From NCBI RefSeq assembly GCF_038502225.1, contig NC_091300.1, forward strand, positions 48,917,989-48,981,988: a DNA stretch of 64,000 nt, read 5' to 3'. Within the stretch, counting starts at the first letter, position 1, and the number at the start of each line of letters is the position of its first letter. Under the pieces are notes generated by a model. That model saw only the letters and a program-made list of their open reading frames with translations. It searched no databases and was not told where the DNA came from. This stretch comes from Cherax quadricarinatus. Its lineage: Eukaryota > Arthropoda > Malacostraca > Decapoda > Parastacidae. The translations under genes were made by a program, and so were the position numbers. Shown piece after piece: positions 1 to 9,698 of this stretch.

Positions 1-360
1 ACTCCTCTCTTGGCCTCCTGCAGTTCTGTGGTGGGTTATACATCACTCCAATGACTACTTTATGTTCTCCGGACTGAATTGTACCTACGATGTAGTCTCT
101 TTCTCCAATCATGTCCATGCCTTCCATTTCCTCAAATCCCCATCGGTGTTTTATGAGCAGTGCAACCCCTCCTCCCCCTCTACTCCTTCTATCTTTCCTC
201 AGGATCTGATATCCCGTTGGGAAGATTGTGTCTGTTATTGTCTCAGCGAGTTTTGTTTCTGTGACTGCTATGATGTCTGGGGATTTTTCGCTGATTCTTT
301 CGTTCCACACCCTCATGTTTATTCGTTATTCCATCCGCGTTTGTGTACCAAACTTTCAGT
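1..360 (-). pseudogene. LINE-A ORF2 endonuclease fragment, cut by the window edge
   Basis: This is the start of an apurinic-endonuclease-like domain of a non-LTR retrotransposon, read on the minus strand. The opening motif KVWYTNADGITNK lies near 320-359. Beyond a frame break near 312 the reading continues through a TETKL motif (the catalytic-Glu block of LINE endonucleases), a GYQILRKDRRSRGGGVALL block and a V-I-G-V-M-Y-N-P-P block near the window start. The domain nicks target DNA to prime reverse transcription. Linker and reverse transcriptase would lie left of position 1. The same lineage probably supplies the RT fragments at 46.5-48.7 kb. The frame break makes this copy non-functional. 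Family membership within the CR1/Jockey superfamily is inferred by eye. Confidence 0.7.
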
Positions 361-568
361 TTTTTTTCTATCATTGTGGTCATGCAAGAATATTGGGGTT
401 GGGGGAGCGAGAGCCTTGGTGGGGGCCTGTGTGGGGCTGTGGTGTATGTGGGGTTTGTGATGATGGGGGTGGGGTCAGAATGCCCATAAGGGACAGCTGT
501 TGGGGTGTTGTTTGTGATATGGGGGTTGGTGGCAGAGGGAACAGTGAGTGGGTTGTAGTATAGGTTGC

Positions 569-1612
569 TCAGGTGCGTTGGGAATGTCGTGGTTGGAGTC
601 TTTTGGTGGGAGATCCTGTGGGGTGTGTTTGCCCTTCCTCCTGTGTCTGGGTCCTGCTCATCTTCGTCATTACCTCTCGTTCCTCCTTGCGTCTCTGTAC
701 CCTCTCTTTCAGTGTAGTCCTTTCTTCTTGTGTTCTGTCGCGGTCGAGGTATACTCTCTGGTACCCCTGTTTGTCCCTCAGTCTTGCTTTCTCTTGCAGA
801 ATCCTGGTTCGAACTGATTCTTCCTTGAAAGTTACTTTGACAGGCCGTATCCTTCCACTCGCAAGCCACCCAATTCTCTGAAAATTTGTCACCTAGGTCA
901 TATCGCCCTCACCTATTGTTTTCATGATGCCTTCAATCATTTTTTTCTCCTCCTGCTTTATTTCTTCAAAGTTGTCCCCCTTGGCTTCTTGGAGCCCGTA
1001 CACAAAAACTGACCTCGCCCTTTCCTCCTCCCACTGAGTCTCCATCTGCTTCCTCTGAGGCATTTTATTTCCTTCCATTGACATGTTCTTGCCTTCAGTC
1101 CCTGTCATATCTGAAACTTCTGTTCTCAGTGAACTGTCTTTCATGACCAGCTGTCCCTTGCTACTACAGTTGGCTGTTAGAATCTCTGCATATAGCATAC
1201 CTTCATCGTCTTCGGACCTGTCATTTGATCTTAGTGTGCTTCTCGTCTTTTCCCTGGCCCCACGTGGGTCTGATAGGGCCTTCGCATACGGCATGTCTCT
1301 GTTGTTGCTTACTGTCCCCTTGTCTGCGCCTGACATTGAATTTCCTGATGTCACATCTGAATTGTCATTTGTCTCTCTAATCTGTTTCAGGCTTTGCAGT
1401 TTCTCTTCTAAGCACTGTATCCTAGCTTCTGCTGCTAAGACCTGTACTTCCCACTTCCTGCACTCTTCAGCTATCTGTTCCTCCATTTTCTTACCAAGCT
1501 CTACTATCTTCCTTCCCCACTCTTCCTCCCTTTTTTGGAGCTCTAACTCCCAGTCTTTCCTCCCTGGTTCGTCTACCAGATCTCTGGTTTTCCGTCCTCT
1601 AGGGCCACCCAT
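569..1612 (-). pseudogene. LINE-A ORF1 (coiled-coil nucleic-acid-binding protein) with an in-frame stop
   Basis: ORF1 of the same LINE on the minus strand. I start it at the ATG at 1610-1612 (MGGPRGRK...), because upstream codons are only translated GA repeat. Residues about 20-100 are rich in Glu/Lys/Leu heptads (WELELQKREEEWGRKIVEL, then IQCLEEKLQSLKQI), a likely coiled coil for trimerisation. The C-terminal half (FQRIGWLASGRIRPVKVTF, then VRTRILQEKARLRD) resembles the RNA-recognition-like fold of LINE ORF1 proteins that coat the element RNA. A TAG stop at 893-895 interrupts the frame between these halves; reading continues in the same frame past it, so it looks like a single nonsense change. 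The protein ends near 569, overlapping the next frame, which leads into the endonuclease. Confidence 0.7.
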
Positions 1613-1629
1613 TTTTTTTATTACCACAG

Positions 1630-1923
1630 ACAGAAGGCTAGAGGAGGGACAGGGTGAGAGGGGGAGAGAGAAAGGGTAGAACGAGGGAGAGAGAGGAGAG
1701 AGTATGGGGGTGAGGGATAAGACCAAGGGGGAGAGAGAGAGAAATGTGAGGGGGGAGAGAAAGGGTAGAGAGAGGGAGAAAGAGAGGGAGAGAGAGGGAG
1801 AAAGGAGGGTGAGGGAAAAGGCTATGAGAGAGAGAAATGCGAGGAGGGGTAGAAATATAGAAAAAGGGAGATGGAGAGAGAAGACTATAGAGAGAGAAGA
1901 GGGTGAGGGATTGGATTATGGGA

Positions 1924-1981
<58 letters not shown>

Positions 1982-2130
1982 GGGGAAGGGGAGGGAAAAA
2001 GGCTATGAGAGAGAGAAACGTGAGGGAGGGGGAGAGAGAAAGATAGGAGGGAGGAGGGAGTGAAGGCAAGAGCGGGGGAGGGGAAAGGTCTGTGGGGGAG
2101 GGAAAGGTGTGTGGGGGAGTGAGGGGACGC
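1630..2130 (+). repeat. GA-rich low-complexity tract with a (GA)n core
   Basis: Purine-only sequence dominated by GAGAGA and GGGA blocks, with a pure (GA)n run at about 1931-1978. It lies immediately 5' of LINE-A ORF1. Open frames through it on both strands are artefacts of the two-base repeat. Confidence 0.95.
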
Positions 2131-2167
2131 GGTCAAATTCCAAGGATCAGCTGTGTGAATGAGTGGG

Positions 2168-2232
2168 TGTGTGTACTCACCTAGTTGTGGTTTCAGGGGT
2201 CGAGACTCAGCTCCTGGCCCCGAGTGTGTATG
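2168..2232 (-). mobile_element. LINE-A 3' terminal scrap between GT tracts
   Basis: About 65 bp matching the extreme 3' end of LINE-A as seen at 46495, 47394 and 53842 (TACTCACCTAGTTGTGG, then CAGCTCCTGGCCCC). It has GTGTGT immediately on both sides, like the other copies. Confidence 0.7.
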
Positions 2233-3340
2233 TGTGTGCGCGCGTGTGTGTGAGCACGTCAGTTGTTTATATGTCCCAGAAATACATTTCACCTCTGTGT
2301 ATCTGTAATACTAATAAGATACCATTAACACTGAGAGTAATTCTAATAATTATAGTACTAGCGTGTGTTAACGAGTCTTTCTTTCACCCAGTTATGTACT
2401 ACCTTTTACTACATGTGTACCCAATACTTGCTTCTCAGATTGTACTGTCTTTGTGTCCTAAATCATTATCTCTCGAAACTGTTGTCAGGGCTGTAGTCCC
2501 ATTAGCCACAACTTACTACTCCTGCCTATTCCTTGCTCCTACAATTTTTAGCTTCCTACTACTGCTAGGTGTTGTGTGTATGATAATCGCTCTGGAGCAA
2601 GGTTTGTGATAGCCCGCCACCAGTGATCGTAGGGCCGGCTCTACCACTCAAAACTTCCCGCCAACCACAAACAGGTGATTTGTACGTTACAACTCAGAGG
2701 GGACGTCTATCCAGATGCCTTATGTACGATGCTCGCTGTACGATGCTCGCTGTACTATGACTCGTGCACCTCGCCCTTCCGCCTCTGAATTCTTCAGTTA
2801 TTCTTTTCTCGTTGCCCTTTTGAGTCCTCATTTACCACACTTATCACTTGTATACTGCTACTTTTAAAATTTACAATTCACTTTTGGTAAGTACACTTCT
2901 TATTTGTGATGACACCCAACCGGTTATGGCGGTGCTACTTCCTCAGGCCTACTGCTGCCACCTTCTCTGCTTATATATATTTATGTTCATGTATGTATAT
3001 ATACATAAATCCCCTTTCTGGCTAGCTTGTTCACGCTGGCTGTGTGCTACATCACAGTTTCTCGTTAGCCAGCCTCTCTTAATTCTATTTGATCTTTTCT
3101 CTTTAGTCACTCGCTTTGTACTTTGTATATTTGTAACAGTGTGGCAACAAGTGCCAACTAGGCCTCAACGAACTGGCACTTTGAAATTTTGTTGTATAAT
3201 TTCAGGCTTTCTCTCGCCTTTACTTTATTTTTTTTGCTAATACTTTGGTTATCACTTGTAGGGTTGTTCACTGACGTTGTCACTAACACTGGTTGCTTCT
3301 AGCTGCTAAAGCACGCCCTAAAAGCACTAAGATTCTCGGA
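2233..3340. other. Unassigned 1.1 kb
   Basis: No coding signal I trust. Two AT-rich frames of 130-148 codons are open here (2163-2609 and 2848-3240, plus), but their hydrophobic, Cys/Leu/Tyr-rich composition, lack of motifs and location among repeats suggest chance. A GTACGATGCTCGCT duplication lies near 2726-2755. Confidence 0.5.
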
Positions 3341-3366
3341 GCCTGGTGCTTGTGACCCACTACACT

Positions 3367-3368
3367 AC

Positions 3369-3399
<31 letters not shown>

Positions 3400-3404
3400 T
3401 GTGT

Positions 3405-3440
<36 letters not shown>

Positions 3441-3487
3441 TGCGTGTGAGTGCGTGTGTGTGTGTGTGTGTTTGTGTGTGTGTGTGA

Positions 3488-3550
<63 letters not shown>

Positions 3551-3575
3551 CGTGTGTGTATGTATGTGTGTGTGT
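3367..3575 (+). repeat. (GT)n microsatellite
   Basis: About 210 bp of GT dinucleotides with scattered GA, GC and TT interruptions. Frames give Cys-Val repeats with no meaning. Confidence 0.97.
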
Positions 3576-3579
3576 TTTA

Positions 3580-4029
3580 AAGTATTTTAATTTTCCACTT
3601 TACGTGGTTACCTGTGTATATGCCTATCTCTTCCTTTCTTCCCATCTTCCTTCATCTTTATAAACGCATCCATTCCTGCTGCACGAGGCAGTAACTCAGC
3701 TTCTTGGCTCAAAGTCACCTGTTAACCCACGGAAACATAAGGTCACGACTAACAGACAGTGGGGAGAAAACAAAACCTATAATTCAGGAAGTAAATCTGA
3801 AAAAAAAAATTGTGAAAAAGTCGGAAGGTGTTGGACGAAGCTTTTTTGCAGTGTAGGTTGTCGGTGAGAGTGAATTATGACAGTAAAAGTTACCTTGGTT
3901 GCTGCTCTGTTGTACTGCCCCAGGCTCAGCTGACTGTTCACACCCAACACTACCTTACTGATCCCTTCCTTACAACATCCCCAAACCTTTCCCTACAACA
4001 TCACCTAGAGATTCCCTATATCTCCTGTC
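3580..4029. other. Unassigned 450 bp
   Basis: No gene seen. The right part (3950-4060) is a degenerate C/T-rich stretch repeating forms of CCTTCCTTACAACATCCCC. Confidence 0.5.
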
Positions 4030-4117
4030 CCTTCCTTACATAAATAACAATAAAGACACAATACCGTGACTGGAACGATACACAAATAATCCGCACATAA
4101 AAGAGAGAAGCTTACGA

Positions 4118-4158
4118 CGAGGTTTCGGTCCGACTTGGACCATTGACAAAGTCACACT
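4118..4158 (-). ncRNA. HH6 hammerhead-like motif, left arm
   Basis: Sense (minus): GAC, then UUUGUCAAU, then stem II GGUCC-AAGUC-GGACC, then GAAAC. The bases after GAAAC read CU rather than GU, so this arm is damaged. Stem II pairs perfectly. The core box departs from CUGANGA (A6 is not kept), so activity is doubtful. Confidence 0.45.
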
Positions 4159-4345
4159 AACCAGAAGTGGAGCAGGACGGCTATATACTGATGAAATTAA
4201 GACACATGTGCGGCGTCTGGTTGTCTTTGTTGTGGACGTTTCGCCATCCAGTGGCTGGCTGGATGGCAAAACGTCTACGACAGGGATGCCCGGGTGTTGC
4301 GCATGTATCTTAATTTCATCTTGTCGGTATTATATACCATTCTTG

Positions 4346-4392
<47 letters not shown>

Positions 4393-4437
4393 TCTCTTCC
4401 TGCCTATATATAGCCGTCCTGCTCCACTTCTGGTTAG

Positions 4438-4478
4438 TGTGACTTTGTCAATGGTCCAAGTCGGACCGAAACGTCGTC
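4438..4478 (+). ncRNA. HH6 hammerhead-like motif, right arm
   Basis: Plus-strand copy of the same motif: GAC, UUUGUCAAU, stem II GGUCC-AAGUC-GGACC, then GAAACGUC and GUC, which can pair with the upstream GAC as stem I. The catalytic box is diverged. I include it because the layout, stem II closure and GAAACGU match the clearer families. Confidence 0.5.
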
Positions 4479-4528
4479 GTAAGCTTCTCTCTTTTATGTG
4501 CGGGTTATTTGTGTAACCTTCCTTACAT

Positions 4529-5330
4529 CACCCAACCCCTCCCTACAACATCCTCCAACCCTTTCCTGCACCCTACTTCCCAACAATACCCCACAACCAA
4601 TAATTCCCCACACACATTCCCAGATCACTCCACCTTGAACAAGCATCCCAAATACTCCCAGGTCAGACTGGCAGATTTCAATACTTAGAGAACTAGATGC
4701 ATTTCGGTCTGGATGCGATCCGAGAAATGTATCCCCGTATATAACCCGAGTCATTTGTGCCTCAGTGACCGCGATTTGAATAATACAGAGTGCGAATAAG
4801 TTGATTATGTAATTGAATATTAATGTTGAAGATGTGAAGGGAATCAGAAGAGACTTTCACAAGTCATCATTTGGAAACTGTTATCCAAAAATTTTCAATA
4901 AAAAAAATGGTAAATTAGGACATTCACAGCAGAAGTTTAACTGAAACATTTCAGTGGACAAATATCCGTAAATACACGAGCACATGAAGCTCAGAAGTTG
5001 CATTACCAGATTATTACTATGGAAGGATTGAAGCTAACCCGATGCCGCAGTCAGAAATTATCGCATAAAAAGCAGTATGTCAATTGTTCTAACTCTTCCA
5101 AAAAGAAAATTTGGACTTGCACAGGACAAAATCAATCCAGCTGTTTTCTAAGTAAGATTAATCAACTTTTAAGAAAGTAAGTGCAGTAATTAAGTGAATA
5201 AGCAAGTTTCGTATTAGCATACAACACTTAATATACATCTGTGTGCCTAAAGGGCACACAGATCTGGAAAAAGATGACATACGAGAATAGTTAATATTCC
5301 ATGTCTCCCAAAGAATCCATCAGATGAGCT
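4529..5330. other. Unassigned 0.8 kb
   Basis: A C-rich degenerate repeat related to 3950-4030 occupies about 4518-4625. The rest is AT-rich with no supported gene. The 60-codon frame at 4998-5180 shows no recognisable motif. Confidence 0.5.
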
Positions 5331-5339
5331 ACAGGTGGC

Positions 5340-5535
5340 ACTCATTCATCTCTTTCCTCTGTTTCATGCCCGTCAAGGGAGGTTCCTTGATGCTGGTGAG
5401 GGGCTCTTGATCTAGGAAATTGGATCTGTGTTCCGGTTTCCTGTATTGAGCCTGAATGCCTTCCATCCCCCCAACATGTGCTGTATAATCCTATGGGTTT
5501 AGCGCTCTCCCATGATTATAATAATTATAACTGTT
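5340..5535 (+). repeat. SINE-like interspersed repeat with ATAAT tail
   Basis: Runs from about CAAGGGAGGTTCCTTGATGC to ATCCTATGGGTTTAGCGC and ends in an ATTATAATAATTATAA tail. The layout (unique body, AT-rich terminal repeat) suits a short retroposon, and the terminal block resembles a repeat I associate with crustacean DNA. No second copy occurs in this window, so this rests on memory and the tail. Confidence 0.4.
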
Positions 5536-5539
5536 TCAT

Positions 5540-7586
5540 GAGGAGGCTGCAACATCTCCTATGAGCAAGTATGGCATGGAAGTACAGTATGAAGGCAATA
5601 TATTCGTCAGCCAGGGTTATGCCTTGGCAAAGTAAGTTTAGAGTTGACCAAAGGCTCTAGTAGAGGACACAGACGTTGTGTTCGGAGACCGACATCCTTA
5701 AATATTGATGCTGAGCACAACTTGGAATGCTCAGATTAAGCACCTGCATAAACACAACCAAAGATCGTTTTATTTGGCACTTCAGACTCGTACTTAAGGT
5801 CATTCCACCTCATGAGGACGAGACTTATTTATCAGGTAAGTACCTAAGCCTTGGTAAAATCTAAGAACGAGGCATTAAAGTTGACTGGATTGTCCAGCAA
5901 TGAAGATGTCCCTAGACTAAAACATGATTCATAAATGTTCTGACTACTACTTCTGGGATACTATTTTCAAAATGGAAATTCTGGAATCTTTCTTCGTCAC
6001 AGCACACCGAGAGTTTCACTTACAATTTCAGTGTGGAGTCACTAGAAGCCATGTGCCATGGTTTTTGGCTGTGGATTACCAGAGTTTACCGTACCACCTG
6101 CGGTATTAGGGAGTCAATAGGGAAGAAGGGCAACGGGGATCTCAGGAAGGTAACTGGAGAGGATAAAATATGGAATTGGTAGGACTTCTTACATGATCAA
6201 AAAAAAAAAAAAAAAAAGAGAGAAGAATTCTTTGAATTTCTCTCCTGCATGACTTCAAGAATAAATATTCGACTTGAAAAGATTGTCATCATCACAGTCC
6301 AGGAGTTGTCTCCAGAGGCAGGAGTCAGTTCAAGATTCATGCAATAACGAGGAGGTGGACATAAGAATTCTGATTCGTTTACAAGATGGACTAAGGTGTG
6401 ACTTGTCACCCAGCCTCATTCGGAGAGCGGATATCGACGTATCCACTGCACATATATTGGTAGCCTTTGGTGCCGAAAATAATTACACACATCTGCATGT
6501 CTTTGCCTTCGGTCATGGACTAGGAAAAAAACAAGCACAAACCTTATCCGTCTTCTCCCCGAACAGACTGTGATACTGTCTTCTTTTTTCTGGGGGGAGG
6601 GGATAGGAAAAAACTCTGCAAGGAGAGCTAGAAAGCATTACTCTAACTCATAGACGAATTCTTCTACATAAAAATTAATACTCACCGAGAGCTAGACATA
6701 GACAGCAATATCTTCAAGCTCCTTAAACATTACACCTGGGATCTGACCCTCAAGTGACGGGACCCTGCAAGGAACTCCTTAACGATGAGGCTGGAGTGTA
6801 TGAACCATACTCTGCATGGCATCAGAAGCATGCAGTCAACTAGCTAAGCGGAGCTGCAAAAGTACTAAAGACTTGTGGGATTTGTACATGGGAGAAGATC
6901 ACCTGAAGTACACATAAGTTAGTGGATTTTAAAGCCTTAAATAGATATCAGATAGTGATCTACATGCACATGTTAGTTCTGCAACCAGATTTCGCTAATG
7001 TAACACAATAAGCAGTTTTGTTGATTCTGGTGTCATGGCTGTCATGTGTTGTTTTACTGCTCTACCTCTCATGGACAGTAGCTACTTGGGTACTGAATAT
7101 GATACTCGCAATATAGTATCTTGAGCACTAATAAACATATGGAGGTAGAATGCATACAAAATAAATGTTTTATTAGTTCTATAAACATTGGTGATAAATT
7201 TGTCTCTACCATCGTGTATGATATAATTTTATTGTGATTAACAATTGCTTATAATATTAATTGTTAATTAAAGCTTCCAAGATATTAAATTCCAAGTGCC
7301 ACAGCAAAGTTACTATAGGTAATTTTGTCAGAAAACAGGACAAGTGTTTCTTGAGGCAGGTCTTAGTCATATGATGATTCGCAGCTAAATTTTTTGGTCA
7401 TCTGACCGAGCCTTTCAACTGGCTTAGCGGTCTACCCCTTAAAAATTAAGGCTATAATTATAACCATTGGTAAACATACCACAGCAAAACTGTTAATAGT
7501 AATGCATGTTATTGATGCACAAAATTTGGTGCTTTTATCTAGTTTATATTTTCATAGTGCAAGTATCACTGAGACGAGGGTAGATG
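5540..7586. other. Unassigned 2.0 kb
   Basis: AT-rich sequence without a convincing gene. It contains a 19-nt poly-A run at about 6200-6218 and a G-rich patch at 6592-6602. The 61-99 codon frames (5924-6109, 6274-6573) have no motif I recognise. Confidence 0.5.
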
Positions 7587-7598
7587 TATTCTCTGGTT

Positions 7599-7790
7599 GT
7601 ATGTAAAGTAAAAGGACACAAGTGCAACTAATGTGACATTTATTGTGGCAACGTTTCGCTCTCCAGGAGCTTTATCAAGCCATTACCATTAGCTCCTGGA
7701 GAGCGAAACGTTGCCACAATAAATGTCACATTAGTTGCACTTGTGTCCTTTTACTTTACATATTGTCGGTAATTCTACCAACTTTATTAC
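7599..7790. mobile_element. HH4 fold-back hammerhead element with 12-bp target-site duplication
   Basis: A 192-bp element made of two perfect inverted arms of 71 bp (7601-7671 and 7691-7761) around a 19-bp spacer, plus a 3' extension carrying the UGUCGGU hairpin (7764-7779). It is flanked by the 12-bp direct repeat TATTCTCTGGTT (7587-7598 and 7791-7802). Only the left, minus-strand arm extends into the catalytic box; the right arm starts at stem II. The perfect arms imply a recent insertion or gene conversion. Confidence 0.8.
7646..7683 (-). ncRNA. HH4 hammerhead ribozyme motif
   Basis: Sense (minus): UGGC, box UUGAUAA, an extra A, stem II GCUC-CUGGA-GAGC, GAAACGU, U, then GCCA. Stem I is UGGC paired with GCCA (4 bp). 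The box has U3 and A8 in place of C3 and G8; these form a Watson-Crick pair, so the core 3-8 contact is kept. Stem III would be only AC/GU, as in minimal hammerheads that act as dimers. An extra A between A9 and stem II is present in families HH1 to HH5. Confidence 0.7.
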
Positions 7791-7802
7791 TATTCTCTGG
7801 TT

Positions 7803-8420
7803 ATACATATTTTTTATAATAATAAAAATCTAAGAGAAGCTTCTTTCCATCGTAATCAAACTGGTAGTGTAGATTCCTGTTGAGGAGTTGCCTTTACTCA
7901 GGATTACATGAGTTACTCGTCAACATGGGACAAACCTTGGCTTCACTCAGAGCAGTGGCTTCTTGCAGTGTTTTCTGCTGATACAGTTATAGATCACTCA
8001 GAAGAGCCCTTCAGGTGCTGTACCTTCAGGCTAGCGAGAGGCTCTCTTCAAGACATATCAGAGATCTTCTTCTTTCTCAGATCAAACCTAGTTACCTCTC
8101 ATTTCTCAGACGTTGTATGTCCCCTATAAGTTTATCGCTTCAATATGGTTATAATAATTCATGAGCAACTTTGTCCTGACACTTTCGGTGTCTTGCGGAG
8201 CAACATCAGTTTCTATGCATATTGAATCTATACAAAAACATATTACGTTATCGATTTAAATAACATTATTTACATTATTATTTGATATGCAAAATTTTTA
8301 CATTAAAATATTTTTAAATATCAGTTAAAAAAATTAACATCCCTGCAGTTTTTACAACGTAAAAAAATGCAAAACAGATCTTAGAATAATGTATATCAAG
8401 AATCTGATACACCGAGAGTT
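7803..8420. other. Unassigned 0.6 kb
   Basis: AT-rich, no gene. A small hairpin TGACACTTTCGGTGTC lies at about 8177-8194. Confidence 0.5.
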
Positions 8421-8433
8421 ATGCATCTCAGTG

Positions 8434-8618
8434 GTATAAACCTTGGTAATAAATACCGACAAGTTGGTTTAGAAAGACACGTAAGCAAACACTATAACAT
8501 ATTTATTAGAAAACGTTTCGGTCCTGGGGCCTTGATCACTTCTAGTGATCAAGGTCCCAGGACCGAAACGTTTTCTAATAAATATGTTATAGTGTTTGCT
8601 TACGTGTCTTTCTAAACC
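8434..8618. mobile_element. HH5 fold-back hammerhead element with 13-bp target-site duplication
   Basis: Two inverted arms of 76 bp (8465-8540, 8544-8619) with one mismatched position and a 3-bp spacer, plus a left extension with GGTAATAAATACCGACAAG. The 13-bp direct repeat ATGCATCTCAGTG flanks it (8421-8433 and 8619-8631). The right duplicate leads straight into the 33-bp minisatellite. Confidence 0.8.
8544..8575 (+). ncRNA. HH5 hammerhead-like motif (mirror copy at 8510-8540)
   Basis: Box GUGAUCA, an extra A, stem II GGUC-CCAG-GACC, then GAAACGUU. Relative to CUGAUGA, both C3 to G and G8 to C are changed. This is the swap that keeps the 3-8 Watson-Crick pair and is known from hammerhead biochemistry to be compensatory. 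Stem I is lost because the fold-back joint falls just 5' of the box. An almost identical minus-strand copy forms the other arm. Confidence 0.6.
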
Positions 8619-8626
8619 ATGCATCT

Positions 8627-8889
8627 CAGTGTATGTACTACCACTGGGGAATAAACATTCAGTGTATGTACTACCACTGGGGAATAAACATTCAGTGTAT
8701 GTACTACCACTGGGGAATAAACATTCAGTGTATGTACTACCACTGGGGAATAAACATTCAGTGTATGTACTACCACTGGGGAATAAACATTCAGTGTATG
8801 TACTACCACTGGGGAATAAACATTCAGTGTATGTACTACCACTGGGGAATAAACATTCAGTGTATGTATTACCACTGGGGATTAAACAT
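8627..8889 (+). repeat. 33-bp minisatellite, 8 units
   Basis: Eight near-identical 33-bp units beginning CAGTGTATGTACTACCACTG. Because 33 is a multiple of three, three frames stay open through it; these are not genes. The last unit is diverged. Confidence 0.95.
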
Positions 8890-9206
8890 TCCTTGACTGG
8901 TGTTGTAAAGGTGAGATGCAGTCTTAATGACCCTCATGTAGTCGATACGTCTAAAACTAACAAAGAAACCAAAGGGCCAAAAATATTTGTAAAACCCATG
9001 ACATATTAAAAATAAGCAGCTACGAGTGAGCAAGTATTGTTTTAAAAAGTAAATGAGTAGTTAATTATTTTTATGATAATAGTAAAATAAAAACGTATAC
9101 AAGTTATTATATTCGTGGAAAGGGAATAATCTCAAAAAAAGGAAAAGTGAAATCTAGCAAGGGGATTTTGGGCAGCATCTGGAAAAACGTCTTAGTTAAA
9201 ACCTTG
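8890..9206. other. Unassigned 0.3 kb
   Basis: AT-rich flank between the minisatellite and the hAT element. Nothing recognised. Confidence 0.5.
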
Positions 9207-9214
9207 GTGTAAAC

Positions 9215-9690
9215 CAGGGTTCCTAAAGTGGTCAATATCGATGGGTTGATGAGACTATCAAAAAGGTTGATAAGTGACTGGGGGTCATAAGGGGGTCAGT
9301 ACATGGTTGAATTTGGTTTTAGCCATGCTAATATAATTCTAACTAAGAAGAATAACAGACTGAACCTGGAAGAGCGTGGTGATTTACTACTAAAACTCAC
9401 CAATCACCATATATCAGTATCCTTGTTGACGCTCATCACCTGCATCTTTCCCATTAATGATATCAACAGTTTCAGTAAAAAAAAAGTAGGTTAAATCTAA
9501 TATTTTTCATAACATAAATACTACCTATTTTTTATGAAGTCATTTTTATGATTATTATTATTATATATTGTTATTATTCGTAGTATTAATAATTAAAGTA
9601 CTATTTATCAAATTATTTTCATATAATAAACATTTGGAGGTCGATGAACAATCTGAAGCTTCATGAAGCTGAAGAGTCAGGGGACCCCTG
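9215..9690 (+). mobile_element. hAT-type deletion derivative (Charlie/ZBED-like)
   Basis: A 476-bp element starting CAGGGTTCC and ending GGGGACCCCTG, giving short imperfect terminal inverted repeats of the CAGGGGTYCC type common in hAT transposons. The flanks GTGTAAAC (9207-9214) and ATGTAAAC (9691-9698) form an 8-bp target-site duplication with one mismatch; 8 bp is diagnostic for hAT. An internal frame from about 9340 (NNRLNLEERGDLLLKLT) resembles the C-terminal dimerisation end of hAT transposases (the KNRL...LR..L pattern). It is an internally deleted copy with only a transposase tail. Confidence 0.75.
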
Positions 9691-9698
9691 ATGTAAAC

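Larger units (their letters stand above)
4042..4516. mobile_element. HH6 fold-back hammerhead element with HH3 core and TAC repeat
   Basis: Two arms of about 110 bp are inverted copies (about 4080-4188 and 4405-4513). The centre holds a truncated HH3 fold-back (4233-4290, with CGTTTCGCCATCCAGTGG and its near complement) and a (TAC)n run at 4346-4383. A 12-bp direct repeat CCTTCCTTACAT (4030-4041 and 4517-4528) flanks the whole and may be the target-site duplication. Related C/T-rich words occur nearby, so it could be partly chance. A truncated relative lies at 13751-13846. The hammerhead motifs are listed separately. Confidence 0.65.

Noticed and set aside
1704..2292. Ser/Leu/Pro- and Arg/Glu-rich frames in the GA-rich tract
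   Set aside because: Translation of purine repeats on opposite strands.
2163..3240. Two hydrophobic plus-strand frames of 148 and 130 codons
   Set aside because: No motif; the first starts inside a LINE-A scrap and GT repeat; composition fits AT-rich non-coding DNA.
3346..3663. Cys-Val and Thr-His frames in GT repeats (also near 46300, 47150, 48700 and 53950)
   Set aside because: Dinucleotide repeats read in frame; not proteins.
8612..9009. Three open frames of 87-137 codons through the 33-bp repeat
   Set aside because: They exist because the unit is divisible by three; all are repeat translations with no other protein feature.
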